A DNA stretch of 64,000 nt. Origin: Lonicera japonica. Lineage: Eukaryota > Streptophyta > Magnoliopsida > Dipsacales > Caprifoliaceae. The DNA lies in contig JAKCWG010000953.1 in the NCBI GenBank assembly GCA_021464415.1, positions 372,001 to 436,000 on the forward strand. The letters are read 5' to 3'. The notes under the pieces are model-generated. The model did no database searches, had not been told where the DNA came from, and was given only the letters and a program-made list of their open reading frames with translations. The translations under genes were made by a program, and so were the position numbers. Shown piece by piece: positions 11,701 to 24,300 of the stretch (position 1 is its first letter; each line of letters starts with the position of its first letter).

Positions 11701-11899
11701 TCAAATTAGAAATAACTAAAAATATATTGGGTGATAAATGATAATAATAATACAACTTAATAATAAAACATCTGAGATAAAATTATGGTTCAAATAATAC
11801 ATGGGTAATCAAAGCTCTGCCATAAAACCCCTAACCCACCCGGTACAACGAAAGTGTGAAATTGTGAAAGTTTGAACTTTGAACTTTGAATTTTTATTT

Positions 11900-12085
11900 T
11901 ATTTTATTTAGTTGTTTTTTGGTAATTTCGGTTTTACCGAACCAACTAATATACCGAATCTGAATTTCAGTTCCCGATTTAAATTCGGTCATTCGGTTCA
12001 GGATCGGTTTCTATTTTGGCCATACTGAACTTATCAGTTCGATATTTATGAATTCGGTTCGGGACCTGAACCGTGCCCAGCCCTA
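11900..12085. mobile_element. MITE-like fragment ending CCGTGCCCAGCCCTA
   Basis: The stretch is rich in TTCGGTT/AACCGAA motifs and ends at 12085 with CCGTGCCCAGCCCTA. That is the terminal repeat of a common plant hAT-type MITE. The opposite end was not found, so it is called a fragment. Confidence 0.4.
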
Positions 12086-12237
12086 TATACATTTATATGC
12101 AAAGGGCAGAGGGTTGACAAGATTCTACTTAGCTCTGCTTCTTCACATGACTTACTTTTCTATACATTCTTGCAATTGTATATTCGTATGTAATTTGAGA
12201 AGAATAGCTGAAAATTGTTGTCGGTGTGTGATATCAG

Positions 12238-12338
12238 GAGGATGAAACTCGTTCGGGGTGTGTTGCGGTCTGTTAATGTTTGCCTGTCTAACCGGTCCCA
12301 GTGGCCTGTTAGATCATTTTCTATAAGTTCAAATTCAG
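12238..12338 (+). CDS. bS18m coding exon 1 (mitochondrial presequence)
   Basis: The acceptor ATATCAG precedes 12238, the ATG is at 12242-12244 and the donor GT at 12339-12340. It contributes 32 codons plus one base. Encoded residues are rich in Arg, Ser and Val and poor in acids. Confidence 0.8.
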
Positions 12339-15300
12339 GTACTACCTTCGTGCATAATTTTTAAAAGTATTGTGGTCTTTATGTGTTTTCTAATGTGATA
12401 TGATCACCATAATTTTTTGCATTGCTGGAAGTAGAATTTGGTGGAGGCTCCAACAATTTTAGTAAGAATTTGTGGTGGGCATTTTGCTGAGTGCATTTAT
12501 TCAAAAAGAGACTTAATACTGAACATTGCTCAATTTGAGATGTAGATATAGCCCTCTCTTTTTTTTCTTACCCCCGAAGGCGATTTTACACACACTGATG
12601 TGCGTTATGCACGGTGATCATGCACACTCTGCGCTCGTTTGGTTCGAGTTTTTGTTCGTTCCTGGAATCTAAAATGGTAATTTTTATATGGAAAGTTTTG
12701 ATTCTCATTAACTTATGATTCAACTTCTGGACATGAACTATAAACGACTTCTAGTGCGAATTTACTAATTTAGGATTCCATGAACGACCAAATTAAACTT
12801 GAACCAAAGGAGCACTCAATATATTTCTGCTTTTTGTTGTTCTCATTCACTGATTATAGGTGTCTCCCTCATTTCAATGCCTTTGTCCTTTTGGTTGCAA
12901 TTTTGAAAGTCAACTCTTTTTATGCTATTTTATAATTTGTTTCAATATTAATTTTTGACTTGAAGTGGTTTTTTCTATGAAGCATAGACCCGACACGCGA
13001 CACGCGTTTTGACACGACACGTGACCCGCAATTTTTCCAAAATGTAGGACACGACATGTTCTTAATTAAATTATTATGCAATAAACATTATAAATATTCA
13101 CTACACCAAAACTCGCTAACTGGCACGGTCCTACTTCGTGCCTGTAGACACCCCGATCCGTGACCCCCGCAAGAACCCTAACGACCTACGAGACTACTAT
13201 TTTTTGGGGTCCAGGACATACCCGAGCACCCAAAACTACCCCGGGGGGGTTTGTTGCGCGACAAACCTATTTTTATGAAGGATTGTCGCACGACATATCA
13301 CATTGTCGCGCGACAATCATTGGAATGTCGCGCGACAATCCCGTTATGTCGCGCGACAATCCCTCTCTGCACCAGACCAACCACTTTCTGACACATCACA
13401 GTGTCAGGACCCATCACTTCAGCCGCTTGTCGCGCGACATACAGGAATGTCGCGCGACAAACGGATATGTCGCGCGACACTTGCCCTTTTTGGGGAAATG
13501 TCGCGCGACAATCTTCCCCGAGCAGTATAAATAGGCCAACACCCCCAAGGGTTCAGGGGTAGCAATTGGAATCTGAGAATTTGGAGCTTTAGATTTGATT
13601 TTTATCAAGCATTTTTCTACTATTATCTTATTTCTGAAGAATTATCGAATCTATCCTCGACACTCGACGTGTCCCGTCTCTGGAATCGATTTCTCGGAAA
13701 TATCTGAAGAAAGAGAAGATTATTAACGCCAGAGATCCCTCTGCCGTATTATATTTTCTTTCTTATTATTATTCTCGTCGGGAAGGTAAAGAAAGTCCCT
13801 TCTAGTATTTAAAATTAGATATCTGTGTACTTGTTTTACTTCTGTTATTCTGTCCACGTTTTATTTGAATAAACTTATTGTCAAGTTACAAATAGTCTAT
13901 CGTTTTCGACACAAAAGACCCTGATAAAACCACTTTCAAAACCAGAAGAGTAAGTACATTATCGTCCGGATAAACCCTGTTTTCAAACCCCGGACCGATA
14001 AAAGACTTATCTAGGAATTAAAATCCACATATCCTGTCTTTTTCATAGACTGCGATGTGTCTGATAAACTCTCCTCAAAGAGTTCTAATTCCATATTGAA
14101 TTAGTCCCGACATAAAGATCCGAACTTTTCCAAAAATAATCACAACTCGAGAAAACCGTCATTATCTGAGGAAATAATACGAAATACTCTTTCAAAATAA
14201 AAGGTTTTTTGTCATTTGTCATTTACATCTTTTAATTTATAAAAACATCGGATCTCGGAATACAAAGGTTTTCACCCCTTTTTTACCGTTTTTCCCGAGA
14301 AATAGGGTTTTCTTTTAGAAAGTAGTAGACTATCGGTAAAAACATCCAAGTTTTTCAACATAGAATAAATATATAAGTCCACTAGAGACCGAAAGGGCGG
14401 AATGGGTGCTTAACACCTTCCCAAACCGTAATATAGTTCCCGAACCCTATAGAAACCTGGTTTCGCAGACAAACGTGTAAAGAAAGGCTTGTCTATAGCC
14501 TTTCCCCTTACACAACCTTTTTGTCCGTTTTCTCGTGAAACGTACTGGCGACTCTGAACGAACCCCTTTGCATCTAGAATAGACGTAGGGACACCCGATA
14601 TGAATTATCAAAACAAACTCCAAGCAAATGGAACGACGGGATCCTTTCCGACGTTTCAGACCACCACGAACGGGGACGAGACCCGGGGGGTCGCATTTGC
14701 GGATTCTCACAGTGGCGACTCTGCTGGGGACAATAGAAAACTAGACTCTTATATGTGGACTTTTGTTTATCTGTTGAAAACTTGCTTTTTTTTGCTTTCC
14801 TTACTTTTGTTGATCGATTGAGAAGAAACATTTTTCTGAAAAAGAGAATTTTTCAAAAATACGTAATCAAGATAATAATATTTGTAAACCCAACCTTTTC
14901 CGCACGCACTATCACAAATCATGCATTAGTTCTACGAGTGTGAATTTACCCCAAACCCTCGGAAGTATTATAAGTGAGTAGGGAGTTGGCTTGCTTGGGC
15001 CAACATAAACCGAAAGCATTTACTTCCACTCTCCTTGGCCAAGTACGCCCCCGAGGTATATCGAGTGACGAGAACACTCACGTACCCGGGAAGTATATCA
15101 AAAGATTCTTGCACGTACCCGCCCTTGGGGTATATCGCAAGGTCTTGCCAAAAAGGAGGGAGCCTGAAGCCTTAACCGTTCATACACCTGCGCTGCATAT
15201 AAGATCGAGTTAAAACACTTGTCAAACAGCCGTAGGGGATGTACCACTTTACGGCTTACTTTTTGACACCCTTTTTAAAATCCGAGGCTCTTCTCGGCAA

Positions 15301-18300
15301 TTTTTAGTGGTTCTTTTGGCAAAAATCGAGTCGCATCACAGTCTTCCTTCATCTTCGCCACGTGGTTTCGTCTACAGTCGTGAAGCAACAACATACTGGA
15401 AGGTTGGGCCGGCCGAGATCGCACCGGAAGACTAGTAAGACCAAGCACACCTGAAATGGCCAATGAACGCGAGAATCGAGAGACAGATCAGAGCCTAGCC
15501 GAGGCATCATCAGCTCAGCCAACCCTAGCCGAAATGCACCGTTTACTCATGACCGTCAGCAGGGATCTGGCAAACCTCACGAACGAGCAACAGGGTACCC
15601 GGATCCGAATAGAAGAATTATCAGCCGAACGAACTGCACCACCGGGGTTTGATCGAGTACCGCCGAATCGAGATCCGAACCAAGGACAGTCTTCACAAGT
15701 ACTCCCCCCAGTTCAAGGAACCAATCCACCCCAAGCGGGCCCTATCGTAGCTGTTCCCGTTCAAACCGACCCCAACAATCAGAACCAATGGGCCCCAGAT
15801 TCAGGCCCCACTTATCAACAGCAAGAGCCACCCATAGTCTGGCCACAACCCCAAGTACAACCCGATTTTGACCCCCAATACCAACCATGGCCACAAGTCC
15901 CCGCAAGACCTATTCCACCACCGGCCCCAGTGGCCCCTCCCAATGAGTACCCAGACATCAACCGACTCCGGGCAGCGTACGCAGAATCGGTTATAGCTCG
16001 GGAACAGCCTGATGAGGTGTCAAGAGAGAGCAAAGAAATGAAGAAATTGAAAGAGCAGATGAAGGTTCTGCAAAGAGGGGTTTCTCTGATAAAAGGGGCA
16101 GACGAGATCACAGACATGAACGCCTTTTCCCTCTACCCAGAAGCCAGACTACCTCAAGGATTTAAGCTCCCCTCTATCACCAAATTCACTGGAACCACAC
16201 CCCCCAAAACTCATCTCCAATCCTACATCAGATCCATGCAAGTGTCCAGTTGTGGAGAGCCGGAGCTAGCTCAGGCTTTTCACATGACTCTCACGGGGGC
16301 CGCCCTGAGATGGTTCTTCGATCTAGAGAAACACCACACAAAAACTTGGGGAGATATCGTCAAAGAGTTAATGACAAAGTACGGATCCAACGAGAGTTTG
16401 GAAATTACCCGTAAACACATGGAGATGGCCAAGCAAGGCGAGAAAGAGAGCTTCAGCGACTTTGTCACCCGCTGGAGGGAAATGGCATCCCAAATGTCCA
16501 AACGGCCCGACGAAGAAGAGCAGTTGGAAATCATACAGAAGAATTTTACTCCAGCTGTATTGAACTGCATGGGAAAGCATGTATTCCCACACTTCAGAGC
16601 CCTGTTGAGTATGGGGTCACAAGTAGAGGAGGAATTGGCCAAAAAGGCGGAAACGGATACCAAGAAGGCCTCTTACGCCGGAAGAAAGACGGCCACTCCA
16701 GCCGTAAACCAACTAAGCTCGTACCCGTATCAACAAAACCCATTCCAGCAGTCACCGCAAGTCCCCCCAATGAATTGGCCTACGCAGGGAGACTCTTCAA
16801 ACACCGAGGCCAAGAAAAGGAGAAATTTCTGCACCCTCCCCACTACTCTAGTTAAGAGCCTGGAACTACTCCAAAAAGTTGGACTAGTCACTCCACTCAA
16901 CCCACGCCCCCCACCAAACCCTATTCCCAACACTTGGAGAATAAATGAGAACTGTGCGTACCATCAAGCGGCAGGCCATGACACGGAACACTGTTTAGCT
17001 CTCCGCCATCGAATCCAGGACCTCATTGAAGCCGGAACCATCCACGCACCCGGCGGGCCCAATATTACCAACAACCCCCTCCCCAATCATGCTCCCCCTG
17101 CGGGAATTAACGCCTTGACCACTGATGAAGGCTTTGATCCCGTAGGACTCATTCGGGATGATCCAGCCTATAAGGCGCCCGTTATTCTACCGGCAAAAGC
17201 ACAAGTTGCCCCAGGCCTCAACCCAATAATTGACCAATGGATGGCCAAGATGAACTTCCTACCTGGGCAGGGCTTAGGAAAGACAAATCAGGGAATCTCG
17301 CAACCACTCACAATCAAAATCAATCCCGGAAAAGCTGGGATATGATGGACCCAAGACAAGAAGAAACAACCATGGAAACCCCGACCCCCCCATAAGGAGA
17401 CAATCTGTATGACAGAAACCTCCCCTGGGACTTTCAGTTGGTCGGCAGAGCCAGAGTCGTCAGAAGCTTCGGAGGGATCAGACCCAACATCCCTTTGGAT
17501 ACAACAGATTACCCGCTCGGGAAAGGTATACCAGCCACCACCGATGGATGCCGAGAAATCACCACCTCCTAAGGAAGTAGGAGAAGACCGAGTACTGGAA
17601 CAGTTGAAGAAAACCCAGGCACACATCACCATTTGGGGCCTCTTGGTTGCCTCCAAACCTCACAGGACCGCCTTCATTAAACTCCTAGATGAGGCTGTCA
17701 TATCGCCAAACTCCACGCCCGAACAGCTGCCAAACATGATCGGGTCACTCACAGTCCAAAGAAGTCTGTCATTTTCAGATGAAGACTTGTCTCCATTGGG
17801 GAGAAAACACAGCCTGGCTCTCCACATCACCGTCCGAACCCGAGGGAAGATCTTGCCACAAGTCCTCATCGACAATGGGTCGACCATAAATGTTTGCCCC
17901 CTGAAGACTGCCAGATGCTTAGGTATCTTGGATTCAGAGCTTTCACCATCCGCCGTAACCGTCAGGGCCTATAATAATACCAGGAGGGCCGTTCTGGGTT
18001 CTCTGAAGCTTGATCTCATGGTCGGTCCCGGAATCTTCCCGGCCGATTTTCAAATCATAGACATCCCCTCCAGTTTTAATCTACTGTTGGGAAGGGCATG
18101 GCTACACGACATAGGAGCACTCCCCTCCTCCTTACACCAGAAGATCAAGATACCATTCGAAGGGAACGTAATCACCATCCAAGGAGATCCTGAAAGGACC
18201 TTGGCAGATCTGGAATTTCCGATTTTGGGCATCGGGAGTCAGAGTATATAGTTGGGAGGCTTTTCTTACGAGCCTCAAGTACAAACTCTCAGCACCCAGG

Positions 18301-21300
18301 TAATCGAATATCTTCCCCCTGACAATATCCCCGGTCTCAGCATCAAGATCACGAATATGCTGAGAATGATGAAATACTTGCCTAGAGCCGGTCTGGGGAT
18401 GGGACAGCCAGGACTACTTCAAGCCTTGGAACCAGTAACGAGGTACGAAAGGGAAGGTTTGGGGTACCAACACACTGAAGAGGACGATCAACAAAAAAGA
18501 GTCCGAGGGCATCAGTATCCGAGTTTCAGCTCTCTGAACGGATTCTTTATCAAAGAAGGAGAGGACTTCCCCTTTTGCGGCTTCCAGGAGCCTTGGAGAA
18601 ACAGCAAAGGAGAGAACCTTCCTGGATGGGAAATCTTCTATGAAGAGGACCTCTATATCAAGGAAAACACCGTACACAGCTTCTCTACCAAGTTGACAAT
18701 CGGGTCGAAGGAAGAAAGTGAAGACAGGAGAGGCGAAGAGGAAGAAATGATCGGAGATCTCTTCGACATCATGGCTCTGGGGGATGATGAGCCAAGAGAC
18801 GACCCTGTACACTTGATATACGCTGATCCAAACTACCAAAGGGAAGGGGAAAAGAGCGAAATTGTAAGGGTGAGAGATAAGAGTGAGGGTAAGGATAGGA
18901 GTGAGTCTCTCTTAAATGAACTTTTTAAACTTGTACCTGTAAATACTATTATCAATGAAGAGAACTCTGTTTTTCGTTACCCTGTTATTTTTAATTCTGT
19001 AATTGCTTATATGGAATTGGAAAGATTGAACGAACACCCTGAACGGGAGGAGCAGCGTATACAAAGCGAGGAAGGAGACACTCTTGTGATTAACCTCGGA
19101 ACAGAGGAGGAAAGAAGAGAGGTCCGCATTGGGGCAAGCCTAAGTGAGACAGAAAGAGAAGAATTCACACAAACTCTGAAAGAGTATGTGGATGTCTTCG
19201 CCTGGTCTTATGCAGATATGCCAGGTTTGAACAGCCAGATAGTCATGCACGAGATACACACCAAGCCAGAATTTAGGCCCGTCAAGCAGAAGCTGAAGAA
19301 ACTTACGCCAGAATGGTCCTTAAAAGTGAAAGAAGAGGTGATGAAACAATTAAGTGTGGGTTTCTTGCGGGTAATCGAATACCCTTCGTGGTTAGCCAAC
19401 ATCGTGCCTGTTCCAAAAGCTAATGGGAAAGTCCGCATGTGTGTGGATTACCGGGATCTCAATAAAGCTTGTCCAAAAGACGATTTTCCCTTACCCAACA
19501 TTGATTTGATAGTAGATAATACTGCCAACCACGCCCTGAAGTCATTTGTGGATGGTTTTGCCGGATATAACCAGATCAAGATGCACCCAGATCACCAAGA
19601 GAAAACAGCATTCATCACACCGTGGGGAACATACTGCTACACCGTTATGCCATTTGGGCTAAAGAACGCCAGGGCAACGTATCAGAGGGCAGCTACGGCT
19701 ATCTTTCACGACATGATTCACAAAGAAGTAGAGGTGTATGTAGACGACATGATAATCAAGTCAAAAGAGAGGAAAGGCCACGTACCAGCCTTGCGAACCT
19801 TCTTTGATCGGCTCCGCCAATATCAGATGAGACTCAACCCGCAGAAATGTGTGTTCGGGGTAACCAAAGGAAAACTCCTGGGATATGTCGTCAGTAAGAA
19901 GGGAATCGAGGTGGACCCCGCTAAAGTTCAAGCTATCCAAGACATGCCTAAACCTCGTACCGAGAAAGAAGTCCGAGGATTTTTGGGTAATCTGCAGTAC
20001 ATCAGTAGGTTCATCTCTCAGCTCACTCAGACTTGCGAGCCCATCTTCAAACTCCTGAGGAAATCTTCACCAGGAGAGTGGGACGGCCAGTGCCAAGAAG
20101 CTTTTAATAGAATCAAAGAATACCTCTCCAAACCCCCAGTGTTAGCCCCGTCCCAGACCGGACTGCCACTAATCTTATACCTAACCGTCACTGATTCGGC
20201 TGCGGGAGCAATGCTAGCCCAGCACCTGACCGATACCCGGAAGGAGCAGGCCATCTATTTCCTCAGCAAAAAGCTGTCCCCGTTTGAGATAAACTACACA
20301 CCATTGGAGAAATCGTGTACCTCTCTCGTCTGGGTAACACAGAAACTACGGCACTATATGCTAGTTTTCCCAGTCATCCTGGCATCACGGATCGATCCGT
20401 TGAAATACCTCTTCGAGAAACCGGCTCTCTCGAACCGAATGGCAAAATGGTTGTTTCTACTCTCCGAATTCGACATCACCTACATGACCCAAAAGGCAGT
20501 CAAAGGCAAGATCATAACTGATTACCTGGCCCACAATTCGATATTAGAAGACATGCTAGAAGAAGCCGAGTTCCCGGACGAAACCATCATGAACGTCGAG
20601 ATCGATGAAGACTGGAAGTTGTACTTTGACGGGGCCGCCAATCGAAACGGAAACGGGATAGGCATCCTGTTAGTTTCTCCGGACCAAACTCACTCCCCGG
20701 TATCATATCGTCTGGACTTTTTCTGCACCAACAACATGGCCGAATATGAAGCATGCATACTCGGGTTAGAGATCGCTCTTCAAAAGGGTATAAAGAGAAT
20801 ACAGGTATACGGAGATTCAGCACTAGTGGTCCACCAAGTTCTGAAGGAATGGCAGATCAGAGATGAGAAATTAGTCCCTTACCTCGCCCGACTAGAGGAT
20901 GTCGCAGGAAAGTTCGAGCGTGTGGAGTTTTACTATATCCCCAGGTCCCAGAATAGTTTTGCTGACGCATTGGCAACCCTGGCATCTATGATCGATATTT
21001 CGGAGGGGATGGAAGAAATAACCCTCACGGTACAAAAGAAATCAGGACCCGCGCACTGCATGACCCTTGAGGTAGAAACTGAAAAAAACGGTGACTCGAC
21101 CGTTTGGTTTTATGACATCTGGAACCTTCTGAAGAACCACCAGTATCCCGAGGAAACAGACAAGAGAACGCGGGTCACCCTCAGAAGACTAGCATCAGGA
21201 TTCATACTCTGTGCCGGAAGATTATATAAAAGGAACTACGACGGGACTCATCTTCAATGTCTCACCGAAGAAGAATCGGTTAGAATGATGGATCAGATAC

Positions 21301-24300
21301 ATGGGGGCGATTGCGGACCTCATATGAGCGGGCATACACTTGCCCGCAAGATCATCAAGCAAGGGTATTTCTGGTCTACCCTACAAACCGACTGTGCTGA
21401 CCATGTACGCCGTTGTCACAAATGCCAAATCTATGCTAAATCCCAGAAGCTTCCTCCAAAAGAGTTGTACAACATGACTGCTCCCTGGCCTTTCACAACT
21501 TGGGGAATCGACGTCATAGGGAAAATCTCGCCCAAAGCCAGCAACGGCCATGAATTCATACTAGTAGCCATCGACTACTTCACCAAATGGGTGGAAGCCG
21601 AGTCTTACCAGACCCTGGATGCCAGGAAAGTTGCCCGATTCATCAAAAGGAACATTGTCTGCCGATATGGGGTCCCACACGAGATCATCTCAGATAACGG
21701 CACCCACTTCGAAGGAGAAGCTAATACAATCATGGAGGAATACGGTATCACCCGACACAAATCTTCGCCATATAGACCACAAACCAATGGGGCAGTTGAA
21801 GCCGCCAACAAGAATTTGAAGAATATCCTAAGCAAGATGACCGACACCTGCCGGGACTGACCGGAGAAATTACCATATGCATTGTGGGGATACCGCACCA
21901 CCGAGAGGGTCTCCACCGGGGCAACCCCATTCTCGCTGACATACGGGATGGAAGCAGTCCTCCCTGTCGAGTTAGAGTTCCCTTCCCTCAGAGTAATGCT
22001 AGAGAATCAAGTCAATGAACTGGAGTGGGTCCAGGCACGGTATAACGAGCTAGCCCTATTGGATGAGAAAAGATTGAAAGCAGCATACCACCATCAAGGG
22101 TATCAGAAGAGAATCGCTCGAGCATTTAACCAGAAAGTGAAGACTCGGGGTATCAATGAAAATGACATCGTGTTGAAAGAAATTCGAGAGCCAGCCAGAG
22201 ATCCAAGGGGTAAGTTCGGGCAGAAGTGGACAGGGCCATATATCGTCAAAGAAATCGATACCGGGGGCGCCGCTATACTCACTGACTTAGACGGGTAGTT
22301 ACTACATTCACCAGTCAACATGGACCGACTAAAGAAGTATTATCAATAGGCACAACATATATAAGAACTACGTAAACCTGAGCCCCAACTCGAATATTGT
22401 ATTTTGGAAAAATCAAAAAGGGGGAACGTAGGCAACCTGAGAAGTGACTTCAGGCCCGGTTTAAAGCTTTGTAAAGAAATTTATTTCTCATAAAAAAGTC
22501 CCTTCATATGTTATTAAAGAGGTGGTTCAGAACACCGAAAGTTACAAAGGAAGTACAGCATACAAGAAGAAACTAATCCCTAGGGGGTTGGCCACACTGG
22601 GTCCTCAGCGGCCAAATCAATACGAGCCTCGTCCAGAATCTGGTACGCAAAGACAATGCCATCCTCTGTAGGCTCAGAATCCATGAATCGGAACCACTCC
22701 ATTTGAAAGGGGTCGTCGATCAGTTCTCCTTCCAGAGTTTGCCAGCAAGAGCGGATAATATCAGCCCGGAGGGGCCGGGTAATACCGAAACGGGCATAGT
22801 TGAACTGACGAGTCAGTCGAGCACGCCACATCCTCTCTACCAATAAAGAAACATGCGGGGTCACAAATTTAGACTCAGAGGAGAAATTGTTCAGACCAAG
22901 GGGAACCTCCTGAGGAATGTTAAACTACCGAAGAAGACGTCCGGGGAGATAAAAAGAAGTAAACCAGAGCCCGCGAAGCCGAACATAGTTCTGACCCCCA
23001 GTGCTAAGTACCATTGCCCTCAGCTTCCACCAAGGAATGTTCCACCGGATAGCCCGAAAGTTCTCCGAAAACCACACCGTCCAATCAGAGGAAGACATGG
23101 TCAAAGCACCAAAGAGAGGCCGATGGAAGAAATGAGTCGGATTGTCGAGCCGAACCCCGTTGAAACCCACCGATCGAAAGCGCTCCAGCAGCCACATGTA
23201 TAGAAAACGCGGACTCCCCCGGAAGAAAGGCGAGACCCCCCGTTGAACATCATCAAGACCATTCAGGGTCTCTGCAAGAATGATCGGCACTACAGACTCC
23301 CCATTTCTAGCCTGGTAAATCAGACTCAGGATAGTCGGGTCAACACGGGAAGAACCCGTCACCAACAGCATATCAGAAACTAGGCAAATCAGGGCCGCTG
23401 CAGTACGCCCCACGCCGTAAGAGGCCCTATCTTCATAACGATGAAAGAACCTCACCATTTTATAGAGGTCAAGAAGTCCGTCGGCAATAAAACCATCACA
23501 GGCCGCTGGGGGAATGGCTAACAGAGCAATCAACATATCTCGAGGACCGATTTCTTCTATGGGGACTGCCATCGGGAGACAGACGTCAGAACGTAGCAGC
23601 CAGGAAAACTCCTCGTAAGTCGGGCAGAGCTCGTCAAGACCAAAACGGAAAAGGTGATCCACAGGGCTCCAAAAATGCAAAGCGCCTAACAAAAAGGAAA
23701 AATCTACAGGGCGATGACGCCAGCCCGCCAAAGGACTGAATGCACCGAAGTTCAAGCCATTTTCAGAAGATACCAAAGCATCCCGAGCATTAATAAAAGA
23801 AAAATCAGAGTTTGTACGATAGGAAGACATTTTGAGAGAGGTGTGGGGATGAAGGAAGGAAGATGGGTGTATTTATAGCAAAAAGGAGTGCCCTGTACCT
23901 GTTTGTCGCGCGACAAATCCACTTCCAAGGGGAAGTGTCGCGCGACAAACCCATGTATTGTCGCGCGACAAACCCATCTAGGGGCGCCCTACTTTTGTTT
24001 TCCTTATACATAATAGTCATCTTTGCCAAAAGAATCACTTCTGGATGCTTTCTTGTTCTCACTTTGTTCTCTTTTGCAGGAAACATAAATATCACTACGC
24101 TACAAGGTATAGCTTCTAAGAAACGTTGACTCTTATGTATATATCTTCCACAGACAGAGAATAAGAGTATAAACAGACACAAAAGATATTTTATAAATCC
24201 AACAAAAGAACAGTTTTTAAAGACTAAAAAAATCCGTCTAAAATAAATACATATCTGTCCAAACTAACACTGAAATGCAAAAAAGGAAAACTAATCTACT

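Noticed and set aside
13252..13510. Regular short palindromic repeats with unique spacers look like a CRISPR array
   Set aside because: The repeats are only 12-14 bp with 8-20 bp spacers, lie in an LTR promoter, recur in both LTRs and in two other promoters, and the DNA is plant nuclear. They are promoter motifs.
13160..13608. Repeated Arg/Ser/Asp frames over the LTR palindromes, both strands (also at 29872-30341)
   Set aside because: They are translations of the CGCGCGACA repeat in several frames and carry no domain.
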